The notes: generated by a model not told the origin, from the sequence alone. Positions 33,874 through 42,741 are shown, numbered from the stretch's first letter. The stretch: DNA of 64,000 nt from Streptomyces chartreusis NRRL 3882 (GCF_900236475.1 NZ_LT963352.1:3782001-3846000); one strand, 5' to 3'. Translations and numbers: made by a program.

Positions 33874-36213
33874 TCAGACTGCCGGCATCGCGTAGATCTC
33901 CGGCCCGTTCGTCACCAACAGCCGGTTTCCGGCATGGGCCATCTGCCACGGGGCGCCGGAGTCCTTGTCGTCGGTCCAGGTCCAGCGCACCTTGCCGGTC
34001 TTGGCAGCAAGGGCGATGACACCCCCCGACAGGGGTCCGGAGGCGCAGTACAGCGTCATGCCGACCCTCACGAAGGTCTCCGGCCCGCCACGGTCCTGGT
34101 CCTCACACAGCCAGAGCCGCTTCACGCTCTTGACGTCGACGGCCCATACGCCGCGGTCGTAGTCGCTGACATAGAGCACGCCGTCGATGACGGCAGGGTT
34201 GTTGAAGCCGCGGCGTCCCTTGGGTGAGAGGGTCCACCGTGTGTCGCCTGTCTCCGCGTCGACCGCCGTGAGCTTCTCGCCGGGCAGAAAGACGAGGCCG
34301 TTCGCGACCGTCGGCTGCCAGGCCCAGTCGTCGCCGATCTTCTGGGTCCACAGCTGGTCACCGGTCGCGGTGTCGCGCACGGTGAGGTTGTAGTTGGAGT
34401 CCGTGTAGACGAGGTGCTTGCCGGAGACGGTGCCCTGGACGTCGTAGTCCTTCGTGCCCCAGTCTCGGTGCTGCAGCCACACCCTTCTACCGGTGCTGTG
34501 ACTGACCGCGGCGACCGCAGTGCGGTACTCGGTGGCGCTCGTGGCCCTGGAGTAGTCGGTCACCGTGACGTACACGTTCTTGTCGTCGATGGCGATGGTG
34601 CCCTCGACGCCGAGTTGTTTGCCGAGGCGGCTGCGCCACACTTCCTCGCCGGTCTTCACATCCCGCGCGACGAGGACTCCCTCCGCGCCGCCATCGGTCA
34701 GGAACACCTTGCCGTCACGGAACAGTAGCTGGGAGCCGGGGGCACAGATGTCAGGCTTCGACCAGCGGGCCTTTCCGGTCTTCACGTCGTACGCCACCAA
34801 GGGATCGCCGCTGACCAGGAGCAGGCCGTCATGGATGAGGAGCGGTACGTCAGTGGTGGTGCTGTCCTCCGCCGCCTGCTCGTGCCACAGAGGTTGGGGA
34901 GCGACGCCGGCCGGCGGGGTGGTGAAGTTCTCCTCGACTGGTTGCGCGGAACCGCCGGCGCCACTCCTGCCGGTCGCCGTTCCGGAGGGGTCACCGCCCC
35001 GGCCGAGCCACCAAGCGACGGCTCCGCCCGTCACAGCCACCGCGCCGGCACCGCCGAGCGCAAGACCGAGGACGCGGCGGCGGGAGGGAGCGGTGGCGAG
35101 GGCTGGCGTGGTCGTCCCGTGTCCCGGTGTCTGCGCGTCACCCGGCGGTGTGGCGTAGCCGGGCATCGGGGTGCTGTAGGCAGCAGGGGTGCCGCCATGT
35201 CCAGAGGCCGGCGGGTACCCGTACCCCGGCGTCGGTGTGCTCGCCGACGTTGGCATCCCACCCGCCATCGCCGGTGGGGGCCCGAAGGACGCAGCGACCG
35301 GGGGCTGAGGCTGCTGCGGTGCCTCCAAGTCCAGTATCCCGGCCGCATGCGTGGCGATCGTCGATGCCACCGCCGACGGCAGCCAGTCGCTGAGGACACC
35401 CTCGACACCCTGTGGTGCGAGTGCCGCCACGATCTCCGACGGCGCCGGTCGATGCGCCGGGTCCTTCGCGAGACATGCGCGTACGAGGCCCAGCAGTTGC
35501 TGCGGTACGCCCTCCAAATCGGGCTCGCCATGCACAACCTGGTAGAGCAACGAGGCGTGCGAGACGGCTCCGTGACCGAACGTGCCCCTGCCTGTCGCCG
35601 CAAACGCGAGCACGGCACCCAGCGAGAAAACATCACCCGCCGGGCCGACATCCTTACCGAGCGCCTGCTCCGGTGACATGTAACCGGGTGAGCCGACCAC
35701 GACTCCCGTCTGTGTCATACGGTTCCCGTCCACCGCACGCGCGATACCGAAGTCGATGACGCGCGGGCCATCCGCCGCCAGCAGGACGTTCGACGGCTTC
35801 AGGTCCCGGTGGATCAACCCCGCCGCGTGCACCTCCTGGATGGCAGCGGCGAGACCTGCGGCCAGTGCCCGCACCGTCCGCTCAGGCAAGGCACCGTGCG
35901 CGGCGACCACATCCGTGAGATCCGGACCGAGCACGTACGACGTCGCCAGCCATGGCAACGGCGCGTCAGGGTCGGCGTCCACGACAGGGGCGGTGAAGCG
36001 GCCGGAGACTGCCTTGGCTATCTCGACCTCGTGCCGGAAGCGGTCGCGGAAGTCGCCATCCGCTGCCAGATCCGGACGTACGACCTTCACGGCCACGGTA
36101 CGGCCACCGGGTGAACGGGCCAGGTAGACGCGGCCCATGCCGCCGGCACCGAGTCTTCGCAGGAGACGGTAGGTGCCCAACTCCGTTGGATCGTCCTGCT
36201 GCAGCGTCTCCAT
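33874..36213 (-). CDS. Ser/Thr protein kinase with extracellular PQQ-like beta-propeller
   Basis: 779 residues. Kinase domain about 15-270: Gly loop LGAGGMGRVYLA, VAVKVV Lys (about 43), HRDLKPSN, DFGIAR, GSPGYMSPEQ. A Pro/Gly/Ala-rich linker (about 300-375) leads to one membrane helix (about 381-402). The outer part (about 435-779) is a chain of PQQ_2-like repeats (VYVTV, GRRVWLQH, TGDQLWTQ, TGDTRWTL, GKVRWTW) expected to fold as a beta-propeller sensor. It lies 90 bases upstream of the EccC gene on the same strand, so it may be read together with it or regulate it. Ligand and targets are unknown. Confidence 0.9.
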   Translation of the reverse strand: METLQQDDPTELGTYRLLRRLGAGGMGRVYLARSPGGRTVAVKVVRPDLAADGDFRDRFRHEVEIAKAVSGRFTAPVVDADPDAPLPWLATSYVLGPDLTDVVAAHGALPERTVRALAAGLAAAIQEVHAAGLIHRDLKPSNVLLAADGPRVIDFGIARAVDGNRMTQTGVVVGSPGYMSPEQALGKDVGPAGDVFSLGAVLAFAATGRGTFGHGAVSHASLLYQVVHGEPDLEGVPQQLLGLVRACLAKDPAHRPAPSEIVAALAPQGVEGVLSDWLPSAVASTIATHAAGILDLEAPQQPQPPVAASFGPPPAMAGGMPTSASTPTPGYGYPPASGHGGTPAAYSTPMPGYATPPGDAQTPGHGTTTPALATAPSRRRVLGLALGGAGAVAVTGGAVAWWLGRGGDPSGTATGRSGAGGSAQPVEENFTTPPAGVAPQPLWHEQAAEDSTTTDVPLLIHDGLLLVSGDPLVAYDVKTGKARWSKPDICAPGSQLLFRDGKVFLTDGGAEGVLVARDVKTGEEVWRSRLGKQLGVEGTIAIDDKNVYVTVTDYSRATSATEYRTAVAAVSHSTGRRVWLQHRDWGTKDYDVQGTVSGKHLVYTDSNYNLTVRDTATGDQLWTQKIGDDWAWQPTVANGLVFLPGEKLTAVDAETGDTRWTLSPKGRRGFNNPAVIDGVLYVSDYDRGVWAVDVKSVKRLWLCEDQDRGGPETFVRVGMTLYCASGPLSGGVIALAAKTGKVRWTWTDDKDSGAPWQMAHAGNRLLVTNGPEIYAMPAV

Positions 36214-36321
36214 TTGTGGGCCTTCCCCGTGTCACGCGTTGCGATGCGCTGATCACATTTGATGGTGTTCGCTATCGCAGACACAGTAGTGACCGCTTGA
36301 GCAAGGCGAGAGTCAGGGGCC

Positions 36322-36987
36322 ATGAGCGGAAGTTCGGCGAAGCCGAAGCGGAGAGAGGCAGCCAAGGCCGCCCTGCGGTACAAGCACCGGCCCGGCCGGC
36401 CCGCCGCCGGGCGGCTGAAGAAGCCGGACTGGGGATGTGCCGTGGGTTGTGCGGTGATCCCCGGCGTCTTCGTCCTGCTGACGCCGCTGTACTTCTTCGA
36501 CATGTACTGGGGGGACGACCTCTGGAGCGGCTTCGCCGCCGCGTGGCCCCGCGGCGCGTATGCCTTCGCCGCCACCGTGGGGGCACTGGTACCACTGGTC
36601 TTCCTCGCCTGGGCCTGGCCCCTGACCCGGATGAACTGGAAGAAGAGCAAGCCGCGTTCGCTGGCCTGGGCTGCCGCCTCGCTGCCCGGGCTGGCGGCGG
36701 GGTACCTGGTCGCCGGGGTGATCGTGGGGACCACACGGCCCAAGCGGCGCCGCGACTGGGACTACGACTGCTACAGCGAGGGCGGGCCCTGCTGGGTGCA
36801 TGTGCACTACCCGTGGCTGTGGGCCGTCGGTCTCGTCGCCACGCTCGCCGCGGCCGCGCTGCTGGTCACCCTGCTCGTCAGGTACAGCGGTCGGTCCTCC
36901 GCTACCGCACCTTCGACATCCGAGCCTGAGGACGACCCGACTCCTCGCTCTCCGAGCGGTACTGGAGGTCGTCGCCCACCGGGCTGA
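36322..36987 (+). CDS. Membrane protein with four helices, unknown function
   Basis: 221 residues, ATG start. A basic N-terminus (Lys/Arg-rich, about 1-35) precedes four membrane helices (about 39-60, 75-95, 113-135 and 157-180). A loop of charged and Cys-containing residues (RRRDWDYDCYSEGGPCWVH) lies between helices 3 and 4 and is probably outside. The C-terminal tail is Ser/Pro-rich. The gene is divergent from the PQQ kinase and its last 86 bases overlap the end of the convergent second kinase. Codon use supports translation through the overlap. Family not recognised. Confidence 0.65.
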   Translation: MSGSSAKPKRREAAKAALRYKHRPGRPAAGRLKKPDWGCAVGCAVIPGVFVLLTPLYFFDMYWGDDLWSGFAAAWPRGAYAFAATVGALVPLVFLAWAWPLTRMNWKKSKPRSLAWAAASLPGLAAGYLVAGVIVGTTRPKRRRDWDYDCYSEGGPCWVHVHYPWLWAVGLVATLAAAALLVTLLVRYSGRSSATAPSTSEPEDDPTPRSPSGTGGRRPPG

Positions 36988-38641
36988 GGCGCACGGTCGT
37001 GGGGGCCGGGTTGCAGCCGCTGTGGTTGGTCTTCGCGCCCACCGACGTCGCGACGAGCTCCTTCTTCGTCACCTGCTTCAGGGTCAGTACGTCGACGCAG
37101 ACGCCGCCGATCTGGTCGGTCTGGCGGAGTCGGCCCAGCTCCTCTCCGATGGCCGCCCGTTCGACGGTGATCCGGAACGTGCCGAGGGGCAGCCTGCCGT
37201 CGAGGGCGCTGCCCTGGCCCTCCCAGGTGCCGAGGTACGCGGCGGGCACGGCGCCGGACGGGGCGGAGCTCGCGGTCGCCGCAGGGGGAGAGTCGGTGCC
37301 CGCGCCGGAGTCGCTCGTGTCGTCGTCGGAGGTCCGGCCCGGCAGCAGGTCGAACACGAGCACCGAGCCGATCGTCACGGCGGCCATCGCCCCGGCGACC
37401 GCCAGCGCCACGGTGCAGCTCAGCCTCCGCACCCGTCCGCCGCCCTCCGGCGTGGACGTCGCCGCCACGGAGACGGACACCTTGCCGGGGCGCCGGCCGG
37501 TGGGCGGTGGGGCGGTGTCGTCCTGCGGACCGCCGTCCCGGGGTGCGGGTACGGCGGCGGAGGGGGCCGGGGGCGTGGGCATCACCGGCGGCGGCCCGAA
37601 GACGCCGGCCGTCGCGGCCCCGGCCGGACCCGACGGCCCCCACGACTCCACCGATTCCACCGACTCCACTGCCGGACCCTCTGGTGCGGCCACGGACGGG
37701 CTGCTGAAACCGACCGGCCCCGAGGGGCCCCCGGCCCCTGGTCCGGTCGCCTCCAGGTTCAGCAACTGCACGGCGCTCCGGCTCACCTGCTCGACCAGCG
37801 CCCCCGGCAGCCACCCGCCCGCCACCAGCCTGGCCGCGCCCTCGGGAGCCAACCGCCGGGCCACCTCGGCGGGGGCAGGCCGCGCGGCCGGATCCTTCGT
37901 CAGGCAGGCCGCCGTGAGCTCCCGCAACGGTCCGTCCAGCCCGCCGAGCTCCGGCTCCTCGTGGACGACCTTGTAGAGCAGGGCCGCCGAGGAGTCCCCG
38001 GGGAAGGGTGGTTCGCCGGTCGCCGCGTAGGCCAGGACCGCGCCGAGCGAGAAGACGTCCGCCGCGCCCGTGACGCCCTTGCCGAGGATCTGCTCGGGCG
38101 ACATGTAGCCGGGCGAGCCGATCGACACGCCCGTGGACGTCAGGGACGCCGTACCGTCCGTGGCCCGCGCGATGCCGAAGTCGATCAGCAGCGGGCCGTC
38201 GAGCGTGAGCAGTACGTTCGAGGGCTTCACGTCCCGGTGCACCAGGCCCAGCTCGTGCACCGCCGCCAGCGCCTCGGCCAGCCCCGCCCCCAGTGCCCGT
38301 ACGGTGTGGGCCGGCAGCGCGCCGCCCTCGGTGACCGCGGCCGACAGCGAGGGGCCCGCCGCGTACGCCGTCGCCACCCACGGCACCCGGGCGTCCGGGT
38401 CCGCGTCCAGGACGGGTGCCGTCCAGGCGCCGCCGACCCGGCGCGCGGCCTCCACCTCGCGGCGGAACCGGGCCCGGAACTCCTCGTCCAGTGCGAAGTG
38501 CGGATGGACGATCTTGACCGCGACGGTACGGCCGCCGGCGCTGCGGCCCAGGTAGACCCGGCCCATGCCGCCGGAGCCCAGCCGGCCGAGCAGCCGGTAG
38601 GGCCCGACGACGGTCGGTTCGTCGACGTCGAGCGGCCGCAT
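36902..38641 (-). CDS. Ser/Thr protein kinase with small extracellular domain
   Basis: 579 residues. Kinase domain about 14-270 with LGSGGMGRVYLG, VAVKIV, HRDVKPSN, DFGIAR and GSPGYMSPEQ, all intact. The Pro/Ala linker contains a VESVESVES repeat. One membrane helix lies about 408-432. The outside domain (about 460-579) starts AAYLGTWEGQG and has a beta-barrel-like pattern with two Cys (GVCVD and SGCNPAP). Such streptomycete kinases sense envelope cues. It is closely related in the catalytic part to the PQQ kinase at 33874 but has a different sensor. Its 3' end overlaps the convergent membrane-protein gene. Confidence 0.9.
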   Translation of the reverse strand: MRPLDVDEPTVVGPYRLLGRLGSGGMGRVYLGRSAGGRTVAVKIVHPHFALDEEFRARFRREVEAARRVGGAWTAPVLDADPDARVPWVATAYAAGPSLSAAVTEGGALPAHTVRALGAGLAEALAAVHELGLVHRDVKPSNVLLTLDGPLLIDFGIARATDGTASLTSTGVSIGSPGYMSPEQILGKGVTGAADVFSLGAVLAYAATGEPPFPGDSSAALLYKVVHEEPELGGLDGPLRELTAACLTKDPAARPAPAEVARRLAPEGAARLVAGGWLPGALVEQVSRSAVQLLNLEATGPGAGGPSGPVGFSSPSVAAPEGPAVESVESVESWGPSGPAGAATAGVFGPPPVMPTPPAPSAAVPAPRDGGPQDDTAPPPTGRRPGKVSVSVAATSTPEGGGRVRRLSCTVALAVAGAMAAVTIGSVLVFDLLPGRTSDDDTSDSGAGTDSPPAATASSAPSGAVPAAYLGTWEGQGSALDGRLPLGTFRITVERAAIGEELGRLRQTDQIGGVCVDVLTLKQVTKKELVATSVGAKTNHSGCNPAPTTVRLSPVGDDLQYRSESEESGRPQARMSKVR

Positions 38642-38734
38642 GGCGTCACCCCTCCCCCGTAGGCGCCCGCAGGCCCTCGCCGGACCCCGTAGGCGCGCAC
38701 TCCCCAGCAGAGTAGTGCGCGAGCGCGGGCCCGC

Positions 38735-39583
38735 TCAGGGCTGGAGCAGGGCCACCTTCACGTCCGCGGGGAAGCCGGTCGTGGGGCCGACCCGGCGGGC
38801 GAACTCGGCGACCGCCTCCAGCTGCGGGCCGCCGAAGCGGAAGTCGAGCGTCGTGAAGTAGCGGGCGAGGGTCTCCTCGTCGAAGTCCTCCCAGCGGGCG
38901 GCCTGCTCGGCGACCTTGCCGACCTCCTCCAGGGAGAGGTTGCGGGAGTCGAGGAAGGCCTCGTGCACCTTGCGCGTGATGACCGGCTCGCGCTCCGCGT
39001 AGTCGCGGCGCGCCGCCCAGACCGCGAAGACGAACGGCAGGCCCGTCCACTCCTTCCACAGCGTGCCGAGGTCGTGCACGTCCAGGCCGAAGCGCGGCCC
39101 GTCGAGCATGTTCGCGCGCAGGGCCGCGTCGCCGATGAGGACGGCCGCCTCGGCCTCCTGCATCATCAGGCTCAGGTCGGGCGGGCACGTGTAGTAGTCG
39201 GGCCGGACGCCGTAGCGCTCGGCGAGGAGCAGCTGGGCGAGGCGCACGGAGGTGCGGGAGGTCGAGCCGAGGGCGACGCGGGCGCCGTCCAGCCGGTCCA
39301 GCGGGACCTGCGAGACGATCACGCAGGACATGACCGGGCCGTCGCAGCCGACGGCGATGTCGGGGAAGGCGACCAGCTGGTCGGCGTGCTTGAGGAACTC
39401 GACCAGGGTGATCGGGGCGATGTCGAGTTCGCCCTGCACCAGCTTCTCGCTGAGCTTCTCCGGGGTGTCCTTCGTGAGCTCGAAGTCGAGGAGCGTGCCC
39501 GTTCTGGCGAGCCCCCAGTACAGGGGCAGGCAGTTCAGGAACTGGATGTGGCCGACGCGCGGCCGGGTGCGAGGATTGTCCAC
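38735..39583 (-). CDS. mqnA: Chorismate dehydratase MqnA (futalosine menaquinone pathway)
   Basis: 282 residues, full family length. MqnA converts chorismate to 3-enolpyruvyl-benzoate, the first step of the futalosine route to menaquinone. Features seen: VGHIQFLNCLPLYWGL opening, EKLVQGELDIAPITLVEF, LGSTSRTSVRLAQLLL, and a late DFRFGGPQL. It has the two-lobe periplasmic-binding-protein fold pattern without a signal peptide, as expected. Other pathway genes (mqnE, ubiX, ubiA, ubiD types) are 16-22 kb to the right. It is divergent from the cold-shock gene. Confidence 0.92.
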   Translation of the reverse strand: MDNPRTRPRVGHIQFLNCLPLYWGLARTGTLLDFELTKDTPEKLSEKLVQGELDIAPITLVEFLKHADQLVAFPDIAVGCDGPVMSCVIVSQVPLDRLDGARVALGSTSRTSVRLAQLLLAERYGVRPDYYTCPPDLSLMMQEAEAAVLIGDAALRANMLDGPRFGLDVHDLGTLWKEWTGLPFVFAVWAARRDYAEREPVITRKVHEAFLDSRNLSLEEVGKVAEQAARWEDFDEETLARYFTTLDFRFGGPQLEAVAEFARRVGPTTGFPADVKVALLQP

Positions 39584-39716
39584 ATCGTGAGGCTAGCCCT
39601 CATGGCGTAGGGGGCCGCGTCCGGCCCCGCCGTGGGCCCGTGACCGGCGGTCGGCGCCTTCGCCGCCAGTCGGCGGAGCGTGTTCAAACATTCGGGTGAC
39701 GTGATCTTGACCCCTA

Positions 39717-39744
39717 TTGCATTCCGGGGCCTGCGTGCTAGGCT
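39717..39744 (+). promoter_or_regulatory. Promoter of the cold-shock gene
   Basis: TTGCAT (39717-39722) and TAGGCT (39739-39744) with 16 bases between them resemble the housekeeping sigma consensus. A start near 39751 would give a 5' UTR of about 150 bases. TTGACC at 39708 is an alternative -35 but its spacing is too long. Confidence 0.5.
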
Positions 39745-39750
39745 CGTCGC

Positions 39751-39902
39751 AAGTTGCAGTTTGGTTTCCCTTGCAGTACAGAGCCTGCGGAGCATGTGAC
39801 CGCGGGCTCTCGTCATTCTCAGACGTATGCAGTTGTGCAGAATTCATCTTCACACTTGCTGGTTCTGGAGCAGGGCAACCCTTTTGAGCCCAAGGAGGGC
39901 TT
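39751..39902 (+). promoter_or_regulatory. Long structured 5' UTR of cold-shock mRNA
   Basis: About 150 bases without a gene before the cold-shock start. It contains a 10-bp stem (GAGCCTGCGG / CCGCGGGCTC, 39781-39809, one U-G pair) with a 9-base loop, further possible pairing, and an unusually strong AAGGAGGGC ribosome site. Long leaders of csp genes are known to control mRNA stability and translation with temperature, so a similar role is likely here. Confidence 0.55.
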
Positions 39903-40106
39903 ATGGCTACCGGAACCGTTAAGTGGTTCAACGCCGAAAAGGGCTTTGGTTTCATCGCCCAGGAGGGCGGCGGCCCCGACGTCTTCGTCCACTACTCCGC
40001 GATCAATGCGACCGGATTCCGGTCCCTCGAGGAGAACCAGCAGGTGTCTTTCGACGTCACGCAGGGTCCGAAGGGCCCGCAGGCTGAGAACGTCACGCCG
40101 GTCTGA
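39903..40106 (+). CDS. CspA-family cold-shock protein
   Basis: 67 residues, a single OB-fold cold-shock domain. RNP1 (KGFGFIA) and RNP2 (VFVHYSAI) are intact, as is the TGTVKWFNAEKG opening. Such proteins bind single-stranded RNA/DNA and melt mRNA structure. The strong SD AAGGAGGGC and the long leader point to post-transcriptional control, and a terminator follows 14 bases after the stop, so it is monocistronic. Confidence 0.95.
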   Translation: MATGTVKWFNAEKGFGFIAQEGGGPDVFVHYSAINATGFRSLEENQQVSFDVTQGPKGPQAENVTPV

Positions 40107-40119
40107 TCAGTAGTACCCA

Positions 40120-40152
40120 AGGAGCCCCGCGCCGTCAGGCAGCGGGGCTCCT
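40120..40152 (+). terminator. Terminator of cold-shock gene
   Basis: Perfect 11-bp stem AGGAGCCCCGC / GCGGGGCTCCT with an 11-base loop, followed by GCCTTTTC. Confidence 0.85.
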
Positions 40153-40239
40153 GCCTTTTCCGGCCCTGCCACCCGATGAATTCCCGGTGAATTCTGGCCA
40201 CGGGCCTGTCGATCGGCGCTCGCGCTAGGGTCTGCTGCC

Positions 40240-40899
40240 ATGGCCGATGCTGACTTCCTGATCGAGACTCGCAGGTTCTACGACACCGTCGCCGAGGAGT
40301 ACGCCGTCCACTTCCGTGACCTGGGGGCTGGGATGCCGCTGGATCTGGGCGTGCTCTACGGATTCGCGGAGCTCGTGGGTGAGGGGGGCGAGGTCGCCGA
40401 CCTGGGGTGCGGGCCCGGGCGGGTGACGGCGTTCCTGGCGTCCCGGGGGCTGTCGGTGTTCGGACTGGACCTGTCGGAGTCGATGCTCGCGATCGCCCGC
40501 CGCGAGAACCCGGGCCTGCGGTTCGAGAAGGGCTCGATGCAGGAGCTGGACCTTCCGGACGGCTCGCTCGACGGTGTCGTGTCCTGGTACTCGACCATCC
40601 ACACACCCGAGGAGCACCTGCCCGCCCTCTTCGCCGGTTTTCACCGCGTCCTGCGTCCCGGCGGCCACCTCCTCCTCGGCTTCCAGTGCGGTGACGAGCC
40701 CCGTCACTACGAGCAGGCCTTCGGCCACTCGGTGGCCCTGACCTTCCGCCGCCGCCGGCCGGAGCACATCGCGGCCCTGCTGGAAGCCGCCGGTTTCACC
40801 CTCCGCGCACGGACCGTGCGCGAGCCGGACGAGACACGCGGCGAGCCGGTCGCCCAGGCGAGCCTCGTGGCCCGCAAGCCCCCGGAGCCGATCTCCTGA
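40240..40899 (+). CDS. Class I SAM-dependent methyltransferase
   Basis: 219 residues, ATG start. SAM-binding motif I is VADLGCGPGRVT (about 50-61), followed by FGLDLSESML and GSMQELDLPDGSLDGVVSW (acidic loop and motif IV), then FHRVLRPGGHLLL (motif VI). This is a typical Methyltransf_11/25 enzyme. The N-terminus RRFYDTVAEEYAVHF is common in small-molecule methyltransferases. The substrate cannot be deduced, and neighbours do not form a biosynthetic set. It is transcribed alone. Confidence 0.9.
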   Translation: MADADFLIETRRFYDTVAEEYAVHFRDLGAGMPLDLGVLYGFAELVGEGGEVADLGCGPGRVTAFLASRGLSVFGLDLSESMLAIARRENPGLRFEKGSMQELDLPDGSLDGVVSWYSTIHTPEEHLPALFAGFHRVLRPGGHLLLGFQCGDEPRHYEQAFGHSVALTFRRRRPEHIAALLEAAGFTLRARTVREPDETRGEPVAQASLVARKPPEPIS

Positions 40900-40959
40900 G
40901 CCGATGTCCCGAGCCGATCTCCTGGCCGTGCCAGCGCAGCGCCGGTACCACTTGTCCGC

Positions 40960-42741
40960 CTACGACACCCCCGCGACATCCCGCGCCGCGATGTACCCGA
41001 ACGTCATCGCCGGCCCGATCGTCGAGCCCGCGCCCGCGTAGCTGTGGCCCATCACCGCCGCGCTGGCATTGCCCGCCGCGTACAGGCCCGGGATCACCGA
41101 GCCGTCGGGGCGCAGGACGCGGGCCCGGGCGTCCGTCCGCATGCCGCCCTTCGTGCCGAGGTCGCCGGGGACGATGCGGAAGGCGTGGTAAGGGGGTAGC
41201 CAGAGGGGGGCCAGGCAGGGGTTCGGGAGGACCGACGGGTCCGTGTAGTAGTGGTCGTAGGCGCTGTCACCGCGGTGGAAGTCGGGGTCCTCGCCCCGCC
41301 GTGCCTGGGCGTTGAAGCGGTCGACCGTCGTGCGCAGGGCCGCCGCCGGGACGCCGATCGACGCGGCCAGGGCGTCCAGGGTCCAGGCCTTGTGCGCGGC
41401 GCCCGAGTCGTACCAGGCGTCGGGGAGGGGCAGGGCCGGCAGGACGTCCTTGAAGAGGTAGCGGTTGCGGTAGTTCTGGTCGACGATCAGCCAGGACGGG
41501 ATGGCCGGGTCGGTGTCGTGGACGTCGTACATGGTGTGGACGACGTCGCTGTAGGGGGCGGCCTCGTTGACGAAGCGTCGGCCGGAGCCGTTCACCAGCA
41601 GCCCGCCGGGCAGGGTGCGTTCGGCGAGGCAGAAGTAGGGCTCGCCGGGGGCGGGGATGGCCGGCCCCCACCAGGCGTCGTCCATCAGGTCGAGCGCCGC
41701 GCCCAGCCGCTCCCCCGCCCGGATGCCGTCGCCGGTGTTCTCCTTCGCCCCGACGGTCCACTCGGTGCCGATGGGCTGTCGCTGGAATCGGTCCCGCATG
41801 GCGGCGTTGTGCTCGAATCCGCCCGAGCCGACGATCACGCCCCGGCGGGCGCGGACCAGGCCGGGAGCGCCGTCGCGGGTGACGACGGCTCCCGTCACCC
41901 TGCCGTTCTCGACGTGCAGGTCCGTCAGAGGCGTGTTCAGCCATACCGGGACCCCGGCCGACGAGAGCCCCGCGCGCAGGCCCGCTGCCAGTGCCTGGCC
42001 CATCGTCAGCGGCTTCTGGCCGAGGAGCGCCGCCTTCGTGCCCCGCGCGAGGCACTGGGCGGCGACGGCCGCGCCCCGGGTGTTGACCGCGGCGAGGGCG
42101 ATCCACTTGTAGTCGGCGCTGAAGACCACCATGCCCGCGGGGACGTCCATGTACGGCGGGTTCAGGTGTGCCAGCTCGGCTCCCAGGAGGTTGCCGTCGA
42201 GCTGGTCCGGCTCGATGGAGCGGCCGTTCGGCAGTCCGCCGGGCAGCTCGGGGTAGTAGTCGCTGTAGCCCTCCATCCAGCGGAAGCGCAGGGGGCTGTG
42301 GGCCATGACGTAGGAGATCGTCGCCGGGCCGTGGGTGAGGAAGGCGCGCTGCCGGTCGGCGGGGACCTCCGGGCCGACGACGGCGGCGAGGTAGGCGGCG
42401 GCCTTGGCCGGGGTGTCGGGGACACCGGCCGCGAGGATGACCGGGTTGTTCGGGATCCAGATCCCGGCACCGGAGCGGGGGGTCGAGCCGCCGAAGGTCG
42501 GGGCCTTCTCCACGACGACGCAGCTCAGCCCCTGCCCGGCGGCGGTCAGCGCGGCGGTCATCCCGGCCGCGCCGGAGCCGACGACGACGACGTCGTACGT
42601 GCCGAGCGGGGGTAGGTCGGCGGCGTGGGCGCCCTGTTGCACTCCGGCGGCGACCGCGAGGCCGGCACCCGCGGCGCCGGCCAGGACTCGTCTTCGGGAC
42701 GGGGCTTTGGGAGTCCCCGCGGAGTTCGTGCTCGTGGTCAT
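40960..42741 (-). CDS. Tat-exported FAD-dependent dehydrogenase (KstD/fumarate-reductase type)
   Basis: 593 residues. The N-terminus carries a Tat-like signal (SRRRVLAGAAGAGLAVAAGV). The FAD site is VVVVGSGAAGMTAALTAA with EKAPTFGGST (about 50-90). The C-terminal FAD contacts are GLYAAGNASAAVMGHSYAGA and TIGPAMTFGYIAA. This domain layout belongs to the FAD-binding-2 family that includes 3-ketosteroid delta-1-dehydrogenases, usually about 510-570 residues. A steroid substrate is possible but not shown, since no other steroid genes are near. It appears monocistronic. Confidence 0.85.
   Translation of the reverse strand: MTTSTNSAGTPKAPSRRRVLAGAAGAGLAVAAGVQQGAHAADLPPLGTYDVVVVGSGAAGMTAALTAAGQGLSCVVVEKAPTFGGSTPRSGAGIWIPNNPVILAAGVPDTPAKAAAYLAAVVGPEVPADRQRAFLTHGPATISYVMAHSPLRFRWMEGYSDYYPELPGGLPNGRSIEPDQLDGNLLGAELAHLNPPYMDVPAGMVVFSADYKWIALAAVNTRGAAVAAQCLARGTKAALLGQKPLTMGQALAAGLRAGLSSAGVPVWLNTPLTDLHVENGRVTGAVVTRDGAPGLVRARRGVIVGSGGFEHNAAMRDRFQRQPIGTEWTVGAKENTGDGIRAGERLGAALDLMDDAWWGPAIPAPGEPYFCLAERTLPGGLLVNGSGRRFVNEAAPYSDVVHTMYDVHDTDPAIPSWLIVDQNYRNRYLFKDVLPALPLPDAWYDSGAAHKAWTLDALAASIGVPAAALRTTVDRFNAQARRGEDPDFHRGDSAYDHYYTDPSVLPNPCLAPLWLPPYHAFRIVPGDLGTKGGMRTDARARVLRPDGSVIPGLYAAGNASAAVMGHSYAGAGSTIGPAMTFGYIAARDVAGVS

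Noticed and set aside
29294..36213. Kinase phosphorylation read by the FHA domain of EccC
   Set aside because: The FHA-like domain lacks the conserved residues for phospho-Thr binding, so I do not claim this link.
11427..36213. A classical toxin/immunity pair in the T7SS island
   Set aside because: No nuclease, NADase, deaminase or lipase motif could be seen in any putative effector, so the word toxin is kept as a hypothesis only.
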